A model generated the notes under the pieces. The model saw nothing but the letters and a program-made list of their open reading frames with translations, did no database searches and had not been told where the DNA came from. The position numbers and the translations under genes are program-made. Shown here piece after piece: positions 1 through 14,800 of a stretch of DNA of 64,000 bases (positions within the stretch are counted from its first letter, which is position 1; each line of letters starts with the position of its first letter). The DNA is from Chrysoperla carnea. Lineage: Eukaryota; Arthropoda; Insecta; Neuroptera; Chrysopidae. The stretch spans positions 38,404,140 through 38,468,139 of the forward strand of contig NC_058342.1 in assembly GCF_905475395.1 (NCBI RefSeq), in the 5' to 3' direction.

Positions 1-479
1 GAGGTCATCTCTTCGATACCAACTACTTTCAAACGCAATAAGGACCATATGTTAAATAAAAATCGTGATTCTCTTTTAGGTAGGCATTGTAAATAAATAG
101 TGAAAAGAAAATACTTCCATAAATAATGATTGGAGTGGGATGGGAGTTGGGTTCACAGTTGGATTTGATTTGTCTAAACATAGATAATTATAAGTTACGT
201 TATGAATATACTAAAAACCTACGTTACGTTGGCACTTTATAAAAAGAAACGTTTGAATCAGAACGAATGAACAGAACAAAATATCGTGATAGATATAGGT
301 ATAGCAGTTAACACAACACAAAGTAAAGTTAACACATAAATAAATCTATTTAAGGATTAAAAAACGTTAACGGTTTGTTATCACAATACAAACAAAAACT
401 TAACGACTAACAACCAACAACCAACAACCAACAATCAACCCTTCAATTCTAACTCTAACTCTGACTGGCACGTACGTTT

Positions 480-870
480 ACCTGAACGCTACACTTACAA
501 AGTTTATGTTTTCACCTCGAAAATTGATATTTATATAAACAAGGGAAAACAAACAATTGATTGAGTTTTGTTATTTATTTAATTGTTAAAATACCATGTA
601 TAGACAGACAGTGTTGATAATGCAATTGTTTAAAAGCCGTATGCAAATCTAAGTAAAAAGCCGTAGCCACTCTTAAATAGCCATACATTCATACATGTCA
701 CGCACATACAACTGATATTCCTTTATAAGACGTATTATATAATTTGCCCCTAACTTCTCCCCTCAAGGTTAAACACTGATGTTTACGATAAAATGTTTCA
801 AAAAAAGTTGTTTATATCTTTATAAGAAACATTTTTTACGTGTAAACTTTTGTCCTATCTCTAAGGGTTT
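480..870 (-). repeat. Dispersed repeat family B, reverse copy
   Basis: Read on the minus strand, this segment matches about 48640-49045 on the plus strand over several blocks. Shared blocks are a run ending in GTTTACGTGTAAAC-like sequence next to AACATTTTTT, the block AGAGTGGCTA, and the block CTATACATGGTATTT followed by AACAATTAA. It also matches about 4600-4800 in the AAACATTTTTT-CGTA-ACATCACTGTTTAC part. There are no coding features. It is probably a non-autonomous transposon remnant. Boundaries are approximate. Confidence 0.55.
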
Positions 871-1232
871 ATAAGATGGGTCCTACGTTATAAAAATGTC
901 AACTTGATAGTGTTCTTGGTGTCAAGATTGAGTCACATAACGCTATTATCCAATAATAAAGTTATTGGTGTGATCTCGAAGCGTCGCGTCGTAACCAATA
1001 ATAAAACTTAATATATAAAACAGTAGATTTCCTTTATCATTTACATTGTAATTAGTGGTCTATTTTCCTAGTATTTATATCTATAATTTTCGGTGTTATA
1101 CTTTGATTTGCGTATGGTAGGAATAGGGGTTGGTACATGCTAATATTTGAGGTGGGGTTAAAAACATTCGTTTCTATTCCTACATGAAATGAATTATCTC
1201 TGTAATAAGAATTGAATTACAACTAATATACC

Positions 1233-1261
1233 ACATATATGTATATATATATATATATATG
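1233..1261. repeat. TA dinucleotide microsatellite
   Basis: An almost uninterrupted TA/TG-type run, seen directly. No function is inferred. Confidence 0.8.
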
Positions 1262-3102
1262 TACTCTAATCAACCCCCACTCTTGAATCCTCATTCCTCA
1301 ACATTCTTACTCATTTAATATGATATTCCCTCGTATTTAATATTCGTACATACGTATTTAAATAGATATATATTTGCTTGTGAAAATTTTCGTAGAACGT
1401 CATATGTGCTGTTAATCACTTTTCGTAAATTAGACGTTTAGACTTTCTAACAAGCGAACCATACTTTGATTCTCGCATTTGAATTTCTTGTTTTACTAAT
1501 CATATGTACTTAAAGCACGCACTACCACTATCATGCTGGCTGGTTAAATTTACTTCTTCGCTACCTTCGCTTACCTCCATTCAACCCCATCACCATTCCC
1601 AACCCCTTAATACATTTTCTTCAATGTTATATTCCACGTCGTATGTGTACATGTATATAGAGTGTCCTTACAAAAAACTAACTATTAGATTCAAGATACA
1701 TTAACAAAGATGGTGAGTCACTAGGATCTCTGCTTGGACTTATATAATATTTTTATAATTTATAAACGATATCTCGAAGAAGCGACCTCCCAAAATCTCT
1801 GAATCTTCATGGCAACCAAAATAAGTTTTAACTGATAATATTTCTTTCCAATATTACGAAAGTGTTCATTTTAGAACATTCAAAGATTTTACTGAAAAAA
1901 CCAAAAACTTAAAAATATAAATTATAACAAAGTAGCTGACTCGACAGACGTTGTTCTGTCTTAACTATGAATATTGAATTCGATATCGATACCTCTAGAT
2001 GACTCGTGGAAGCTCGTTTCACCTACAATTCATTTAATTGTAACTATTGATAAGCGATTATTAATTTTAACTAATCTGCAGATCCAATTCATTAATAGCT
2101 ATACTATGCTCAGTCCATCCGCTAAGGCAACCCGTAAGCCCGTCTTCTAACTCAAACTTTATTACTATCTCTTGAATAATTATAAATAATAAAATAACTC
2201 AATCCTATTCAAATACCTTCCTATTCATAATTCTAGATAAATATGGTGGGAGCGCAAATAAATACATATAACATAGTAACATCTAATATAATGCATTATT
2301 TATATGCGTTTCCACCATTAATATGGTGTTGTATGTAAAAAAAGATTTTCTGTTGAAATTTTTCCTAAATTTTCTATGCTATAAACCTCACGGAACCCGA
2401 GACCTTTCCAAAGAATGTTAAATCGTCGAAATCGTTTCGTGCGTTCTGGAGTTATAGTGTCAGGAAGGAAAACCCGACTTATTTTTATATAGTAGAAGAT
2501 ATTCATTTTTTCAATTTGATATATAGACGAGTGATTTTGTGAAAGTACAACCGTTCAATCAAGTTTTATTCGATTACGGTGGAATGTGTATTGTGTGTGT
2601 CTGTCTGTGGCATCGTATTTTAATTTTAATTTCTCTTTTTATCATCTCGCTTACTGTTTTTTTCATATTTTGTTAAGAAATTCGAAAAATAAATTTAATG
2701 CAAATACCAATTTAATTGTTTTAAAGAAGAAAAATAAAAACCTGAATGAAACTTACTTGAAATAATTTTAATTATTTGGAATTGTGTCTAGATTGACATC
2801 CGATATAAATAGGAAACAAGTTCAAAGCATAGTGTAGACGTAGACGTAGAGTGAAACCTATAATATTTCACCTGCAGAGAGCTAGCAGCGCAGCAGTAGT
2901 TTGAAGAAGTGGAGCTTGAGCTTAACGGTAAGGTAAGGAAGGTGTAAAGGAGTGAAGGGGTAGAAGGTTCTTTTGATACAAATACAAATTATAATTCAAG
3001 AAACAAGTTTATGGGCTTTCATTTCGAATACTAAATAATTTATTTAAAGATATGTTTCTCACGACATCACACACACAATAGGTACAACTACAATTCTACA
3101 AA

Positions 3103-3150
3103 TCTACAATATTACAATATTACAATATTACATTACTACATTACATTACA
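3103..3150. repeat. ATTAC/AATATTAC simple repeat
   Basis: Successive ACAATATT and ACATT units form a short imperfect tandem repeat, seen directly. Confidence 0.65.
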
Positions 3151-4599
3151 AAACTACAAATGTTTTGTTCAACTCTTTAAAAACTACACAATTACAACAC
3201 ACACAGCAGGTCTTGCTTGTAAAACTAGAATCAAACCCGGCTATAACGACATTCAAGCCAAACCATTCGAATTCATTCAAACAATTGATCCAAGTTTGAT
3301 TTTTCTTAAAGTTTGTGTTCATTTAATAATTATTAATTTGTTATCTATCAAAAATTATTTCATTCCTCATAAAAAAGTATTTGATCGATTAGTTTTAATT
3401 TTAAAACTCAGAATTATTAATTGATAGTTATCAGGGATATAAATATACATATATAGATACAAGATTATTATCATTTGATAATTATTCACACAAATTTATC
3501 GTAAAAATCGATTATGACTGTACTTAGTAGTTTGACTGTACCATTCAACATTCAAGGAATATTATATTTACCTTTTATTCAAACACACTTTATTTGAAAA
3601 TTCACTCTCTGAGAAAACGAGAGAACGTCAAAAAGATACAAGAAGTAATATTTAAGATGGAATAACCTACCATCCCTCTTACAATTCCCGCGAACTCCTA
3701 CAATCCTATAGGATACTCACATAACAACCAAATCAAATATATTCAATAGCTTTTCACTGATGCCTCACTGAAAAACTTCTTTGTATCTTCACAGTCAGAC
3801 AAATGCATGTTTCTTTGAAATTTTCATGTTATATTGATACAAGAAAATTCATATCACAATAGATAGGTACTGGTACTACCTACTTGTAATGCCCAGCGCA
3901 GCGCGATCGTTTGTTGTTTTTTACTCACTCAGTCACTCAGTCATTTGAGTTTAAACTTTGAATTTTCGGATATTATTAATTTTTTGATCTGCTCTTAAGA
4001 TTACAATTAAAGAAGTTTTTCAATAACTCCAAAACTTTTATCTTGTTTAAACAAATACATTTTCAAAATCTCTTATTTCGTTATTATACAAAAATCATGG
4101 CTCGCTATTAATATGAATATGAATATAACTAAAATAGCTATTTATGTAATTACTCGTAGCTGTAGCTGTAGGTCCAAAATGAACGTGTTTTTATTCAAGA
4201 TTTATGGTATTTCAGTTACCAAAGGTAATAATTTTGATACAAGATGTTGATGATGTTTGTGACAAGATTATTTATTTTTTAAATACCGAATTTTTGAGTT
4301 TTTGTATTTGCTGTTATTTTGACAAATAACAACAGAGTCAAAGTCAGAGTTAGAGTCAGAGTCAGACAATCGAATTTGTTTTCGATTGTGAATTGTAATG
4401 TAAAACAATAGCAATTCAATGTATTAGTGACGGGGCGAATATTCGCACAATCTTATACAATGTAAATATGTAATACATATCAAGACATGCTAAGTTTAGT
4501 CCCAAATTTGTAACGCTTAAAAATATTGAAGCTTCGAATAAAATTTTGATGTAGATGTTAATTAAATGACCTAATTAGTCCATTTCCAGTTGTCTGTGT

Positions 4600-4800
4600 G
4601 ACAGTACAACAAAAAGTTAAATGTGAAAAATGTTTCTTATAAAAAAATGAACAACTTTTGTTTGAAACATTTTTTCGTACACATCACTGTTTACACGTGA
4701 GGGCGAAAATTAAATAGCATGTATTATAAAGGAATATCAGTTATGTATGTGTAACATGTATGTATGTATATGTAATGTGTTATTTTCACTTGTTTAACAT
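4600..4800 (+). repeat. Dispersed repeat family B, forward copy
   Basis: Shares with 48720-48790 the block AAACATTTTTTCGTA, then ACATCACTGTTTAC and GTGAGGG. It shares with the reverse complement of 700-850 the block TATAAAGGAATATCAGTT. Together these show one dispersed element family. Boundaries are approximate. Confidence 0.55.
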
Positions 4801-6108
4801 TCGGATGGCGTTCGGATTGGCGAATATTGGAAATAAACATTCGCATTCGCATTCGCGAATATACAAAATTGAAGATTCGTGCCATCACTAATAGGTACAA
4901 TGTACATTGATATGAATGGTAGCTGTAAAACTGTAACTGTAGTTAACTGTAGCTAACTTTGTAATATAGGTTGGTTATGTACGTATTGCTATTGCTAGCG
5001 TACCGTACTGATATTTGACAATAACATCGATAACATTCTACACGTTTAATGAAACACGTTTGAGATAACAAAACATGATATGCAAATCGAAATAAATAAT
5101 ATTCAATGAATTCACATTTGATGGTATTGTTAATGTACCTACAACCTACACTGGCTGTACACTGTACACTAACATAACATTCATTCACAATACTCAATAC
5201 TCAACACTCAACACTCAACACTCGCACTCGTATATTTTGATCGTTTAAACATTTTATTAAAAATAAACGAACAAATTTTTTTATATTTTCCAAATTAAAA
5301 CATCATTATTCATTTTTCTTTTTAAAGCTTTCACAGTAAATATAGCCATGATCCATGAATCTGTTCACCTTCACTTTTTTAATTGTTTTACTGCATTTTT
5401 TTTAACCATTCGTATGCCTACAAGAATAATTGAAATAAATTATGTCTTAAGGGGACTGTAATCAGAAGCAGATCCTACAAAGAATGTTGCATACGAATTC
5501 AATTTGAAATGTATATGATCATCTAGACTTAGTCCATCCCTTGCTACGTCACTGGGCTGGCCTTCAAAGCTCTCCTCATTTGTTTATTTATATGTATCTA
5601 GTTTTTTTGTTGCAAAGTTACTTTACATGTTAACTATCGTTCACAACTATATCTTTAGAATTTCTGGCGTAAAACTATTTGTAGTTACAAGTCGCTAGTA
5701 ATACCTTAATGAAATCCTTATAAAATGACAAAAACCGATAAAATTTTACAGATGAAGAAGTGAAGTGAAGTAAATGAAGATAAAGATACACTGCTGACTC
5801 TCTCCACCAGTTATTAAATGTTCTTATGCGTACGTGCTCACTCCCACTCCCACTCCCACTCCAACAGAACAACAGAACAGTGTATTGTGGGATATTTTGT
5901 ATAGTTGTAGGTACATATTTAATTTAATTCGTAACAAAACAATTGAAATTTATCCAACGAAATGCCAAAACCATACGTGATTATTGTGTCATATTTAAAA
6001 AGCTTACTTTCTTCCAATTTTCACGTGTCTATCTCTATCTTTATCTTTATCTATTTAACTTTATTTTTGTCTTTGTCTTATAACTACATCCATTCCATTG
6101 ACATTGTA

Positions 6109-6338
6109 GTACATAGACTAAGCATCGCCAATCTTTCTTTAAGGTTAGAGGCGTGCCAACATCTGAGGGAATTGCTTGGGTCTGTTAGCCACACTGAACT
6201 TTTTCGGTTTTTGCCTTTAAAAAGTACTTATCACGTATCACTTTATATTTTTTCATACGAATCTACAATGAATTTGACCTAGGCAATTACCTGAGATGTT
6301 GGCACGCTTAAAATTGTTTGACGCTCAGTCTATGTAAC
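6109..6338. mobile_element. MITE-like element with long terminal inverted repeats
   Basis: The left end reads ACATAGACTAAGC, then GCGTGCCAACATCTGAGG and GAATTGC. The right end is its near reverse complement: GCAATTACCTGAGATG, GTTGGCACGC, then GCTCAGTCTATGT. The arms are about 60-65 bases and the whole element is about 230 bp. There is no transposase, so this would be a non-autonomous element. TA lies beside both ends and could be the target duplication. Confidence 0.7.
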
Positions 6339-9300
6339 TATAAAGAACTCTGGAGCTTTAGAACTTATGGAATTAAATTTGGAGTAAAAATAAACAGAAT
6401 ATATAACCAAACACTCGTACTTAATAGTTAGTGCAGCTAACTAATAAATATAATAAAATATTTATTAGAAGAATAAAATTTGTATGTTTATCTTCGATTT
6501 GATTATACAAGGGAAATACATGTAGAATCAATAGAAGGAAATTGAATAACAGCATCGAAAAATCATTCCCGAGAAAATGAATTTGGACTTGGGACTGGGA
6601 GACAATGATTAAAAAGATTTCTAACTGTTGTAAAAACGATATTTACATTATCAAACTTAGTTATTAACAAAAAATGTGATTAAAATTAACGATACGTCAA
6701 AAAAATGGCTTATAAATAATAAAATAAAAAGAAAAATTATAGCAACATGGAAAATAAATAAAATGAAATCAATTATTTTCATTTAAGCGCGTTTCACTCA
6801 TCAACATAATGATAAAAGGTTTTTCTATCTATTAATATCACAAAATATGTTTTCCATCTAAAAAAAGAATACTGATACTGATAAAAACATTACCTACACA
6901 GCTACAGATATGGCAGATATGGCAGATATGGTTGTTGGTTGTGGTGGAAAGCGGTGGGAAAAGAAAATGATTCCATTACAATATAATGATGTAAAAATAC
7001 AATTAAAATATTGTTTGACGTTCCGTTCGTATAAATATATCTACAACTTTTTACGTAAACTACCGTAATGTACGTATTATGAAAATTAATATATGAATTT
7101 CCGTCTTAATTAGTAACAACATGAAAATCTCATATTTTCCTAACAATGCTGTTTATAATACATTTCATGTACAAAGCGTTTCTATAACTTTCATTAAAAT
7201 CATTTCACAGTCACTTCATTAAATAACCAACTTAACCAACTGCGGGATGACGTTGTCATTATTTTAATTTTTTTGTTTTTCAGTGTACACGTGCGAAAGA
7301 AAATTTTGACCACGCATATAGATTTGTACAAAGATTTGACGTACGCAATATTCACTACCTCCAAATCTTTTTTTTATACTTTTCTAGTTTTTAAGAAGCG
7401 TATATAGGAAGAGTACTTTAAAAACTAAATTGTAGTGAAGTTTCTTAACAGAATTTTCTTCTCAAAATATGAATTTTGACCCAAAGATCGTATTTTCTTT
7501 GTTAACTATTTCACAGATAGCAGTGTAGAATTGGATGATTTAAGGGAAGCCGATCTTTTATCTCGAAATATATAAGCCTGACCATCAACTAAACTAAAGA
7601 CCCAAGAACTAAAATGCCAAAGATGAATCGACATCTTGATTATTTTCGCATAAAATATCGAAAATGTTGCACATAACATATTTGAGTAAAACTTTCTTGG
7701 TTCAAGCATATAATGTTTGATTGAGTGAAGAAACATGTGTTTTTTCTGTATATATATAATGTCAAAAAGGTAGTTATTAAAAATGCCTATTAATTGAGTG
7801 AAATGTGATGAGTGATGTGTGAAGATTTAAGGAACCGCCTGTACGGTATAATAATGTGTATATATTATGTATACAGAGAACGTACAAGTAACGTTAACCA
7901 AAATATGTATATATTTAATGATCTAATAATTTTTCACTCGCTTACGAAAAACTTTCATAACATCCACAAACTAAGCTGAACTAAAGAGCTATACAGAGTA
8001 GAGTAGTGCAGAGCTCAGTGTTAGAGTACAGAGGTATATAGCTCAATGCTCAGAGCTCTAACTAACATGACTTTCCAAGAACTTTTCTACTAATGAATAT
8101 TTTTAAATGAAACTGTATAACTGAACAGAACAGAGCAGAACAGAACAGTATAACTGCATATGTACATTGTACAAGTATGCTGCTATGATAATAATGATTT
8201 TTCCAACAGTTTTTCTTTAATAATTGATCTATGCAGGAATATTCTACTGCATTTTCATTTGTAATTATTTCATTTATCATTTGTTAGTTTAAATGGTAAT
8301 TTTTGTTTTTCCTTTTCAAAGTTGGTTGCTGTGAAAAAGCTGCCTTTCATTAATAATTATAATTTTCATTTATTCAATACTTTACCTCTCAATTTTCTTT
8401 TTCTTTTCTTTGTTCATAATTTGCTTAGTATTTCTTTCAAACTATTTGCAACATTTTCAAAATCACTCCTTCAGTTCAGTTCATTCTTTTATTTAATTAT
8501 TTATACCTATATTATTTATAATTATTATTTTTTTGATTCTAATTCCAATCTTTTTTTGAATTTTCGAAATTAATTATGATCCAAAATATCTTAAACTCTT
8601 GCACATTAGAAAATTTGATCAGCAGGTTCGGATATCGTTTTTGACAACGGTTTTTAGGTAATAAATATGAAAAAACCCCACTAACCGTTAAATTAAACGG
8701 ATTTTCAAATTTTTTGAGTCATAATTACCTTTAACATATTCAATTTCATCGACCTTTTACATATTCAATTTCAATACTTAAATGAATTGAGTTGCTAATT
8801 TTATTGAATTTGGAAGTTTGTTCTTATTTTTTTGTGATTTTCTTACCCTTGAAAATTGAAACAAATCATAAGCATTTTTGGTTTCAGATTTTGATATAGT
8901 TTAGTGTATACTTTTAATCCAAAATTATTCAAAAATGGTTTTGTATGAACTGGCAAGAAGTTCTGAAGACCTGTGCGTAAAACAATATGTCAATGTCTGT
9001 ATGTATTTATTGTATGAATAAAATGTTAAAAATTGAGAAACAATTAAATAAAGTTAATACCATGAAAAGAATACCATGGAAAAAATATTTTTATTATATT
9101 TGGATGTATCAAAAAATTGTTAAATTAAATGAAAATTTGAAAAGAAATCTACTTGAAAATAAACGCAGGATCAGTTAAAAACAATACAAAATACAAAAAA
9201 TAAATATAATAGTTTTCTAAAAGATTTAATTGACTAACATATTGAATTGCTTCGAGTGATCCAGAAACAGAAACAACCAATGAGTTGCATTCCATTCGCT

Positions 9301-11423
9301 CCATTTGGTGAATGGTGAATGGTGAATAGGTTACGCGTCAGTGAACTCTTTAAACTGTACCACTTTCTTCTTCAGTTCCTTCTTATGTTCTTATACATAT
9401 CTATAATATATGTACAGTCAAAATCACTTACATCGAGAACTGCAACGGTCAGCAACAACAAAGAATCGAATATTACGACCAATTGATAAGCCACTAATTT
9501 TGAATCTAATTATAAATACTTAAGAACAAAGTTTAAAACAACATCAGATTCAGATTTAGAAATATTCGGATAAAAGAACCATAATTGTAGGTGGAGTTAT
9601 TGAATGTCGTTATTTGCGGTTTAGACTGTTACTGTATGTATAAATGTTTACGCATAAGAACCAACATTTTTTAATGGGCTTACGCTTGAATTACATGAAA
9701 GAGTACACAGCGTGAGAGTCTACTGACTACTGACATGACGTACAGTGAGCAAAGAACAGAGCGTACAATAATGCACAGTTACGAACAATTCAACCCATTT
9801 TGTATTTAAATCTTAGAAGTGTGTGTGTACGAATGTGTTTTGTATTCAAAGAACAACGCATTCTTTATTTTATTGCAATTTTTCCAAGTTTACTTTTTAA
9901 TTGAACTAATTACTAGAAATATCCCACAGGGTACATTTATATGAAAAACATATTCATTAAGGATCATAACATCACGTTACATCCATGTTCAACATAGAAA
10001 TGTACACAACATCTAAATTTCATAAAATATTTTAGAATATGCACTTTTTCACGAACATATAGTTGAATCCAGACGTGAATTGAATAAGCGACAACGTTCT
10101 TAAATTTACTTTGATAGTATTTATTATAGCGTTGACAGTTTTACTAGTGACAGATTTACTAAACTAATACAACTAGGTACTATATAGAGAAAAATATTTT
10201 TTCAAAATCATATCCATAAGTATAGATTATATCCGTTATTTTTCACACTATTCAAACAAAGGAATACGTCGAATGAACACATATCCTGATAATTACAGCA
10301 GGCTCCCTAAGGATACTTTCAAGGTATAATAAAATTTTTTCTGTTTACTTTGGGAATAAATTTTCATTTCCTTTTATGTTTTTAAAATGTTGAGTTGAAT
10401 AGCTGGCTGCTGTCAGAGAGCCAGCCAGCTCTTTGCTCTCTGCTCACAGCTCTCTATATTTATTTGTAAATTGATGCATTGTGGTACCTAATAACATTTA
10501 AGACCTACATACGAATACGATACGGAGCTGGCTCAAGTAGAGTGGAGTTATTCAAAGGGAGCTACCGCTACAGCTAAAGCTACCTAAAACATTATTAACT
10601 ATAGGTACGCGTACGAAACGAATGTACAAGAAGGCAACTCAAATAACATTTCACCATCAACGTCACCATCAACATTTTCCATCCATTTTCATGATGATGG
10701 AGTTTGTTCAATATAAAACGAAAAGCGTAGTATAACCCATTCACTTGAAATATGATTATTTCATATATATTTATATTTATATACCTATAATATAATATTT
10801 ATATACCGGCTGATTCATTCACACACATCCACACCTTCATCCACGCGTTCTTGAAAGACGCGACGGTTTCCATCCCATTCGCCATTCTTTATATCTTTTT
10901 GATAGAAAAGCTGATTCCAAATTTGAAATTCTACCCATTTCAAAGTGCCAACATCAATCGTTTTAACAATTTTTTTTAAACAAATGCAAATTTTTCGTTT
11001 TACCAGAAAAATTTTGAATGAAAATATTGATAGATATATCAATTTCGAATTTATCAAAAATCTCTATTCGGTTAAAAATTATTGTAAAATAACGCCCACT
11101 AATAAAATTTAATTAAAATTATTTTCCATCGATTATAGCGAAAAAAAGAGAAAAATAATAATATCCCGATGACATATTGATTGATATATCAAAACGCTTT
11201 ATTAGAAGTTTGAGATTTGTCATAGCTTAGATTTAAAATTGAAAAGGATGCACCAAATATGGCTGATGACGGATGTTCTATCTTCAACAAAAGCTTAGTA
11301 GTTGGAGCATCTAGTACATCTGGTACACTTAGTACATATTTATATGATATAGCCAACAGAGGCTATTTTAACTACTATCAATAAAAATATATTTATATTT
11401 TTATTTATTTTTACACATAACAC

Positions 11424-11450
11424 AGACAGACAGACAGACAAACAGACAGA
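11424..11450. repeat. CAGA tetranucleotide repeat
   Basis: About six tandem CAGA units with one variant, seen directly. Confidence 0.75.
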
Positions 11451-14400
11451 CGTACTCTAACACAAACAACACACCACACATAAAGCTATAGCTACAGCTA
11501 TACCTAAAGCTAACAAAATTTTTTAACAATCCATCAAAACAAATTTTTAACATCAGTCATAATAAATATATGAAAAAAAACTCGCGAGCAGCAGAACTCC
11601 ATTAATGAGATCGTATTTTGCCCTGATTAGGTAAAGGTACAGGTGCTTCTTATCTTATTATTATTAGATATTCTTTATTACGATGTTTTTGTAGTGTATC
11701 TTACTGAAAGGTGCACAAAGTTTTAAAAACCGCTAAAATCAGTGCTATTACTACCTGACCCCGTCATGTGTTACTATGTCTCAACTATTATACAATACAA
11801 TCAATTAATATTACAAAAATTAAAAAAGAGAGAGATGTCCTGGGATACCCACATATAAACAGAGAGCTATCGCGCAGTAACATCTGCTACTTCGATATCA
11901 GCCATAACAATGAAATTCTTACCTACGAAGTAAGATGCGAGTGTGGTAGTGAGAGCTTCACTTCGGCTAACTTTGGTAAGTTATCATTGGCGAGGAAACT
12001 CCACGAGAGTGTAAACATGGGGTTAAAAACGTCGAAAAAACTGTTTTTGTCCATGCAAGTCCTCTCCAAATTGTTTAAATCAACCCCCTCAATTGTTCAA
12101 TAACATCGATCTACCTAGTAAACAATTTCACATACCGACTTTCATCTCATTTGAACTAAAAACGGATGTACCGGAGATGCCTAAAAGTAGTACCGTGTCC
12201 GCGTGTCTCCGTTGACCTTCAATACAATGCATAAGTCTATATTCTCGTGGAATTTATGAGTAAAAATTTATATCCATATATAAACGTACAATCAATAACC
12301 AAATACTTATTACATTACCTCTTTTTGTGTATATTTTTATTACATTTTGGCCCATAGATCATAAACAAACACCACACACTACCGTTCGCTTTGAAACGCA
12401 TTTTAAAGCTATGTTACTATCTTACTCCAAGAAATCTTTTTATACAAAAATAGAATAGTTCTGACGTAATAAAGTTTTTTAAATGCTAGCCAGTTCTACA
12501 AAACTATCCACTGCCTTAATTTTGAATCGTATTCATTTTACGTTAAGCCTTATAAAAAAAGGCTTAGACGTTAAATGCGAGGGCTAACTGACTATAATTG
12601 TAATGTCGATATATTTGCTGTTAATCAAAAATTCTTACAAATATTTTTATGTTAAATCTTATTAAGGGTTTTTTTTTTGTATAATTTAGTAGAGTTGAAA
12701 CGTGACCATATTGAAGGTAAATAACCTTTTAAACTGACTACTGGGACTCAGGCAGGACAATACAGGACACAAAAATAATAAAGATTAAATATTCAGGAAT
12801 ACCTTTTACTTGATTAAGTAAGTTTTGGATTCAAATCTGAATCACCATTGTTTTATCATAAAAAAATTTTTTTAAAGTCACATGTCTGGGTAGGATATGT
12901 CAAACTTTTATTCATTTGGTTTTTCATCCAACATAGATTTATCAATTTTTAAAAAGAAAGTCATTGTTTTCATGGTGGAAGATCTCAATCAATTTTGAGG
13001 TATTTTTTTCATGGAGAAGTACTCTTCAACATATTTGATTAGAAACTTTTTAATCTATGGTTTCTGAAACCAATTTTAAGACATAAATATTGGATGGAAT
13101 TAATACAAATTAGCATCATTAAAATTCCAAATTGCCACAAATTTGCAACCTTCTATCTTTTATAGTTTCGATAAAAACCTTGGAAAATTAAATTTGGAAA
13201 AATTGCTCTTTTTACCTTTTTAATATTTTGAGAGAAATTAGTACCAAATTAAGCATTGTAGGCCAACAAATCCACGTTACGAGCCAATTCTCAGATTTAT
13301 CTCTTATAGTTTCGGAGAAAAATTCTGAACTTTCGGAGACAAATTTTTTACGCGTCAGATATTGTGGACATGATTTTTTTAAACGTTTTCGAAATTACGT
13401 AGTCTGACAGGTAAAATCCTCCAAATTTAAGAAGAAAAGGTTAATTTTGTTTTCCTGATTTGATTTAAACAACTTTTATCTATCTTCTCTTTTTTTTGCA
13501 AACATGCGAATAGAAGTGAATTAAAGCGACAGAATAAATTTTATCCCAATTCTGTTGAATTTTAATTAAAGTACATATTACAAAATGATGTTCTTGGAAG
13601 GTCTAGGTTTTGATGAAAAGCTAAGAAACTTTTAAATAAAATAATATTTGAAAAAGCTTTTCTATTTCTAAAGTAAAGTTAAGTAAAGTTGTTAAATTTT
13701 TGATCGTTAATCGTTAATGATCTTTTATGATATAAAATATGTTATGTACCTTTTATAAATATTACAATCATTAAAAGTTATTGAGCTTTCACAAAAAAAC
13801 AACGTAAGCTTAGGAGCTTTATTCATATTTATTATTACATTTAACATGTAAATATCAAATATTTCCTATTAGAGGTTTTATAGGTTAGCCCTCTAGGTAT
13901 ACACACACACACATACATTTACATTTACATTCAATAAGTGATCAGCAGAAAAAAACAGGAATACCTTTTTTTGACAAAAATAAGCTTTTTAAAAAGGAAA
14001 GCTTACATGACAGGACACAGGACCACTCAATGAAATATAATACATAATGGATTGTATTTGTATGTATGTACTAATATTATTTTTATAAACGGATTACGAA
14101 AATTGTTCAATTATTTGTTATTATAAAAAACTTTATTCCTACGCTACTTTTTACCTAACCTTAAACAAATGTCTTACTTAAAGCGGTTCGACTAGGACTA
14201 GGACTGTTTGAATGATGATGAGCTTGAATTTGTACTCTAAGATTCAAAAACACTTCAATTCTATTTTACTCGATCCTAACGAAAATACCACATATTTCTT
14301 GGTTGATTAAAAATATCCCCAAAATTTTGTTCTTGTCGATTAATTCTCCGATTTTTACTTTTTCAAGATATTGACCTTTCAAATTTCAAAATCAAGTATT

Positions 14401-14744
14401 AAATCGATTCGATTGGCATTTCAAGAAACGCCAGAAAATACCTACCAATTAAACTAACAGTAACTTCATTTTTTTTTCAGAAAATTCGTTTAAGAAATGG
14501 AAATGGAATATAAAAATCTATTACGCATGTTTCATTTTCATTATGCAAATACATTTTTTTTAGTGAAAAATCGTAAAAGAAAATTACAGATCATAAAATA
14601 TCTTTCAAGAAATTGTAAAGATTTTTGTTAGTGGCTTTTATTTCAAAGAAAAACTTTTAAAAAAAATCACATCAGATGCCATTTAAGAAAATAGCTGTTT
14701 TAAAGAAGTTTGTTTCTCTGCTCATACTCAAAATAACGAATACC

Positions 14745-14800
14745 ATACACTTCCATACACTTCCATACACTTATACACATACACATACACATACACACTA
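14745..14800. repeat. CATACACTTC / ACACAT simple repeat
   Basis: Three ACTTCCATAC units are followed by three ACACAT units. This is a directly visible compound microsatellite. Confidence 0.75.

Larger units (their letters stand above)
1..5900. other. Gene-free AT-rich stretch with dispersed repeats
   Basis: No open frame here looks like a conserved protein, and I see no exon with plausible splice sites and coding character. The stretch carries a TA microsatellite (about 1233-1261), an ATTAC-type simple repeat (about 3103-3150), GAGTCA/TCAGAG runs near 4335-4365, and two copies of one dispersed repeat family in opposite orientation (about 480-870 and 4600-4800), listed separately. A fragment at about 3236-3264 resembles one end of the TATAACGACATTC inverted-repeat family. 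Confidence 0.6.

Noticed and set aside
5675..5872. Minus-strand frame with SGSGSGSEH
   Set aside because: The repeat comes from a CCCACT simple repeat on the plus strand. No conserved sequence follows.
10400..10445. AGCTGGCT/AGCCAGC inverted repeat
   Set aside because: Short, embedded in an AGCTC-type simple-sequence zone, and without further support as a functional hairpin.
11768..12103. 111-codon open frame
   Set aside because: No recognisable motif or domain, no splice context, no clear start region. The composition drifts, so I treat it as a chance frame.
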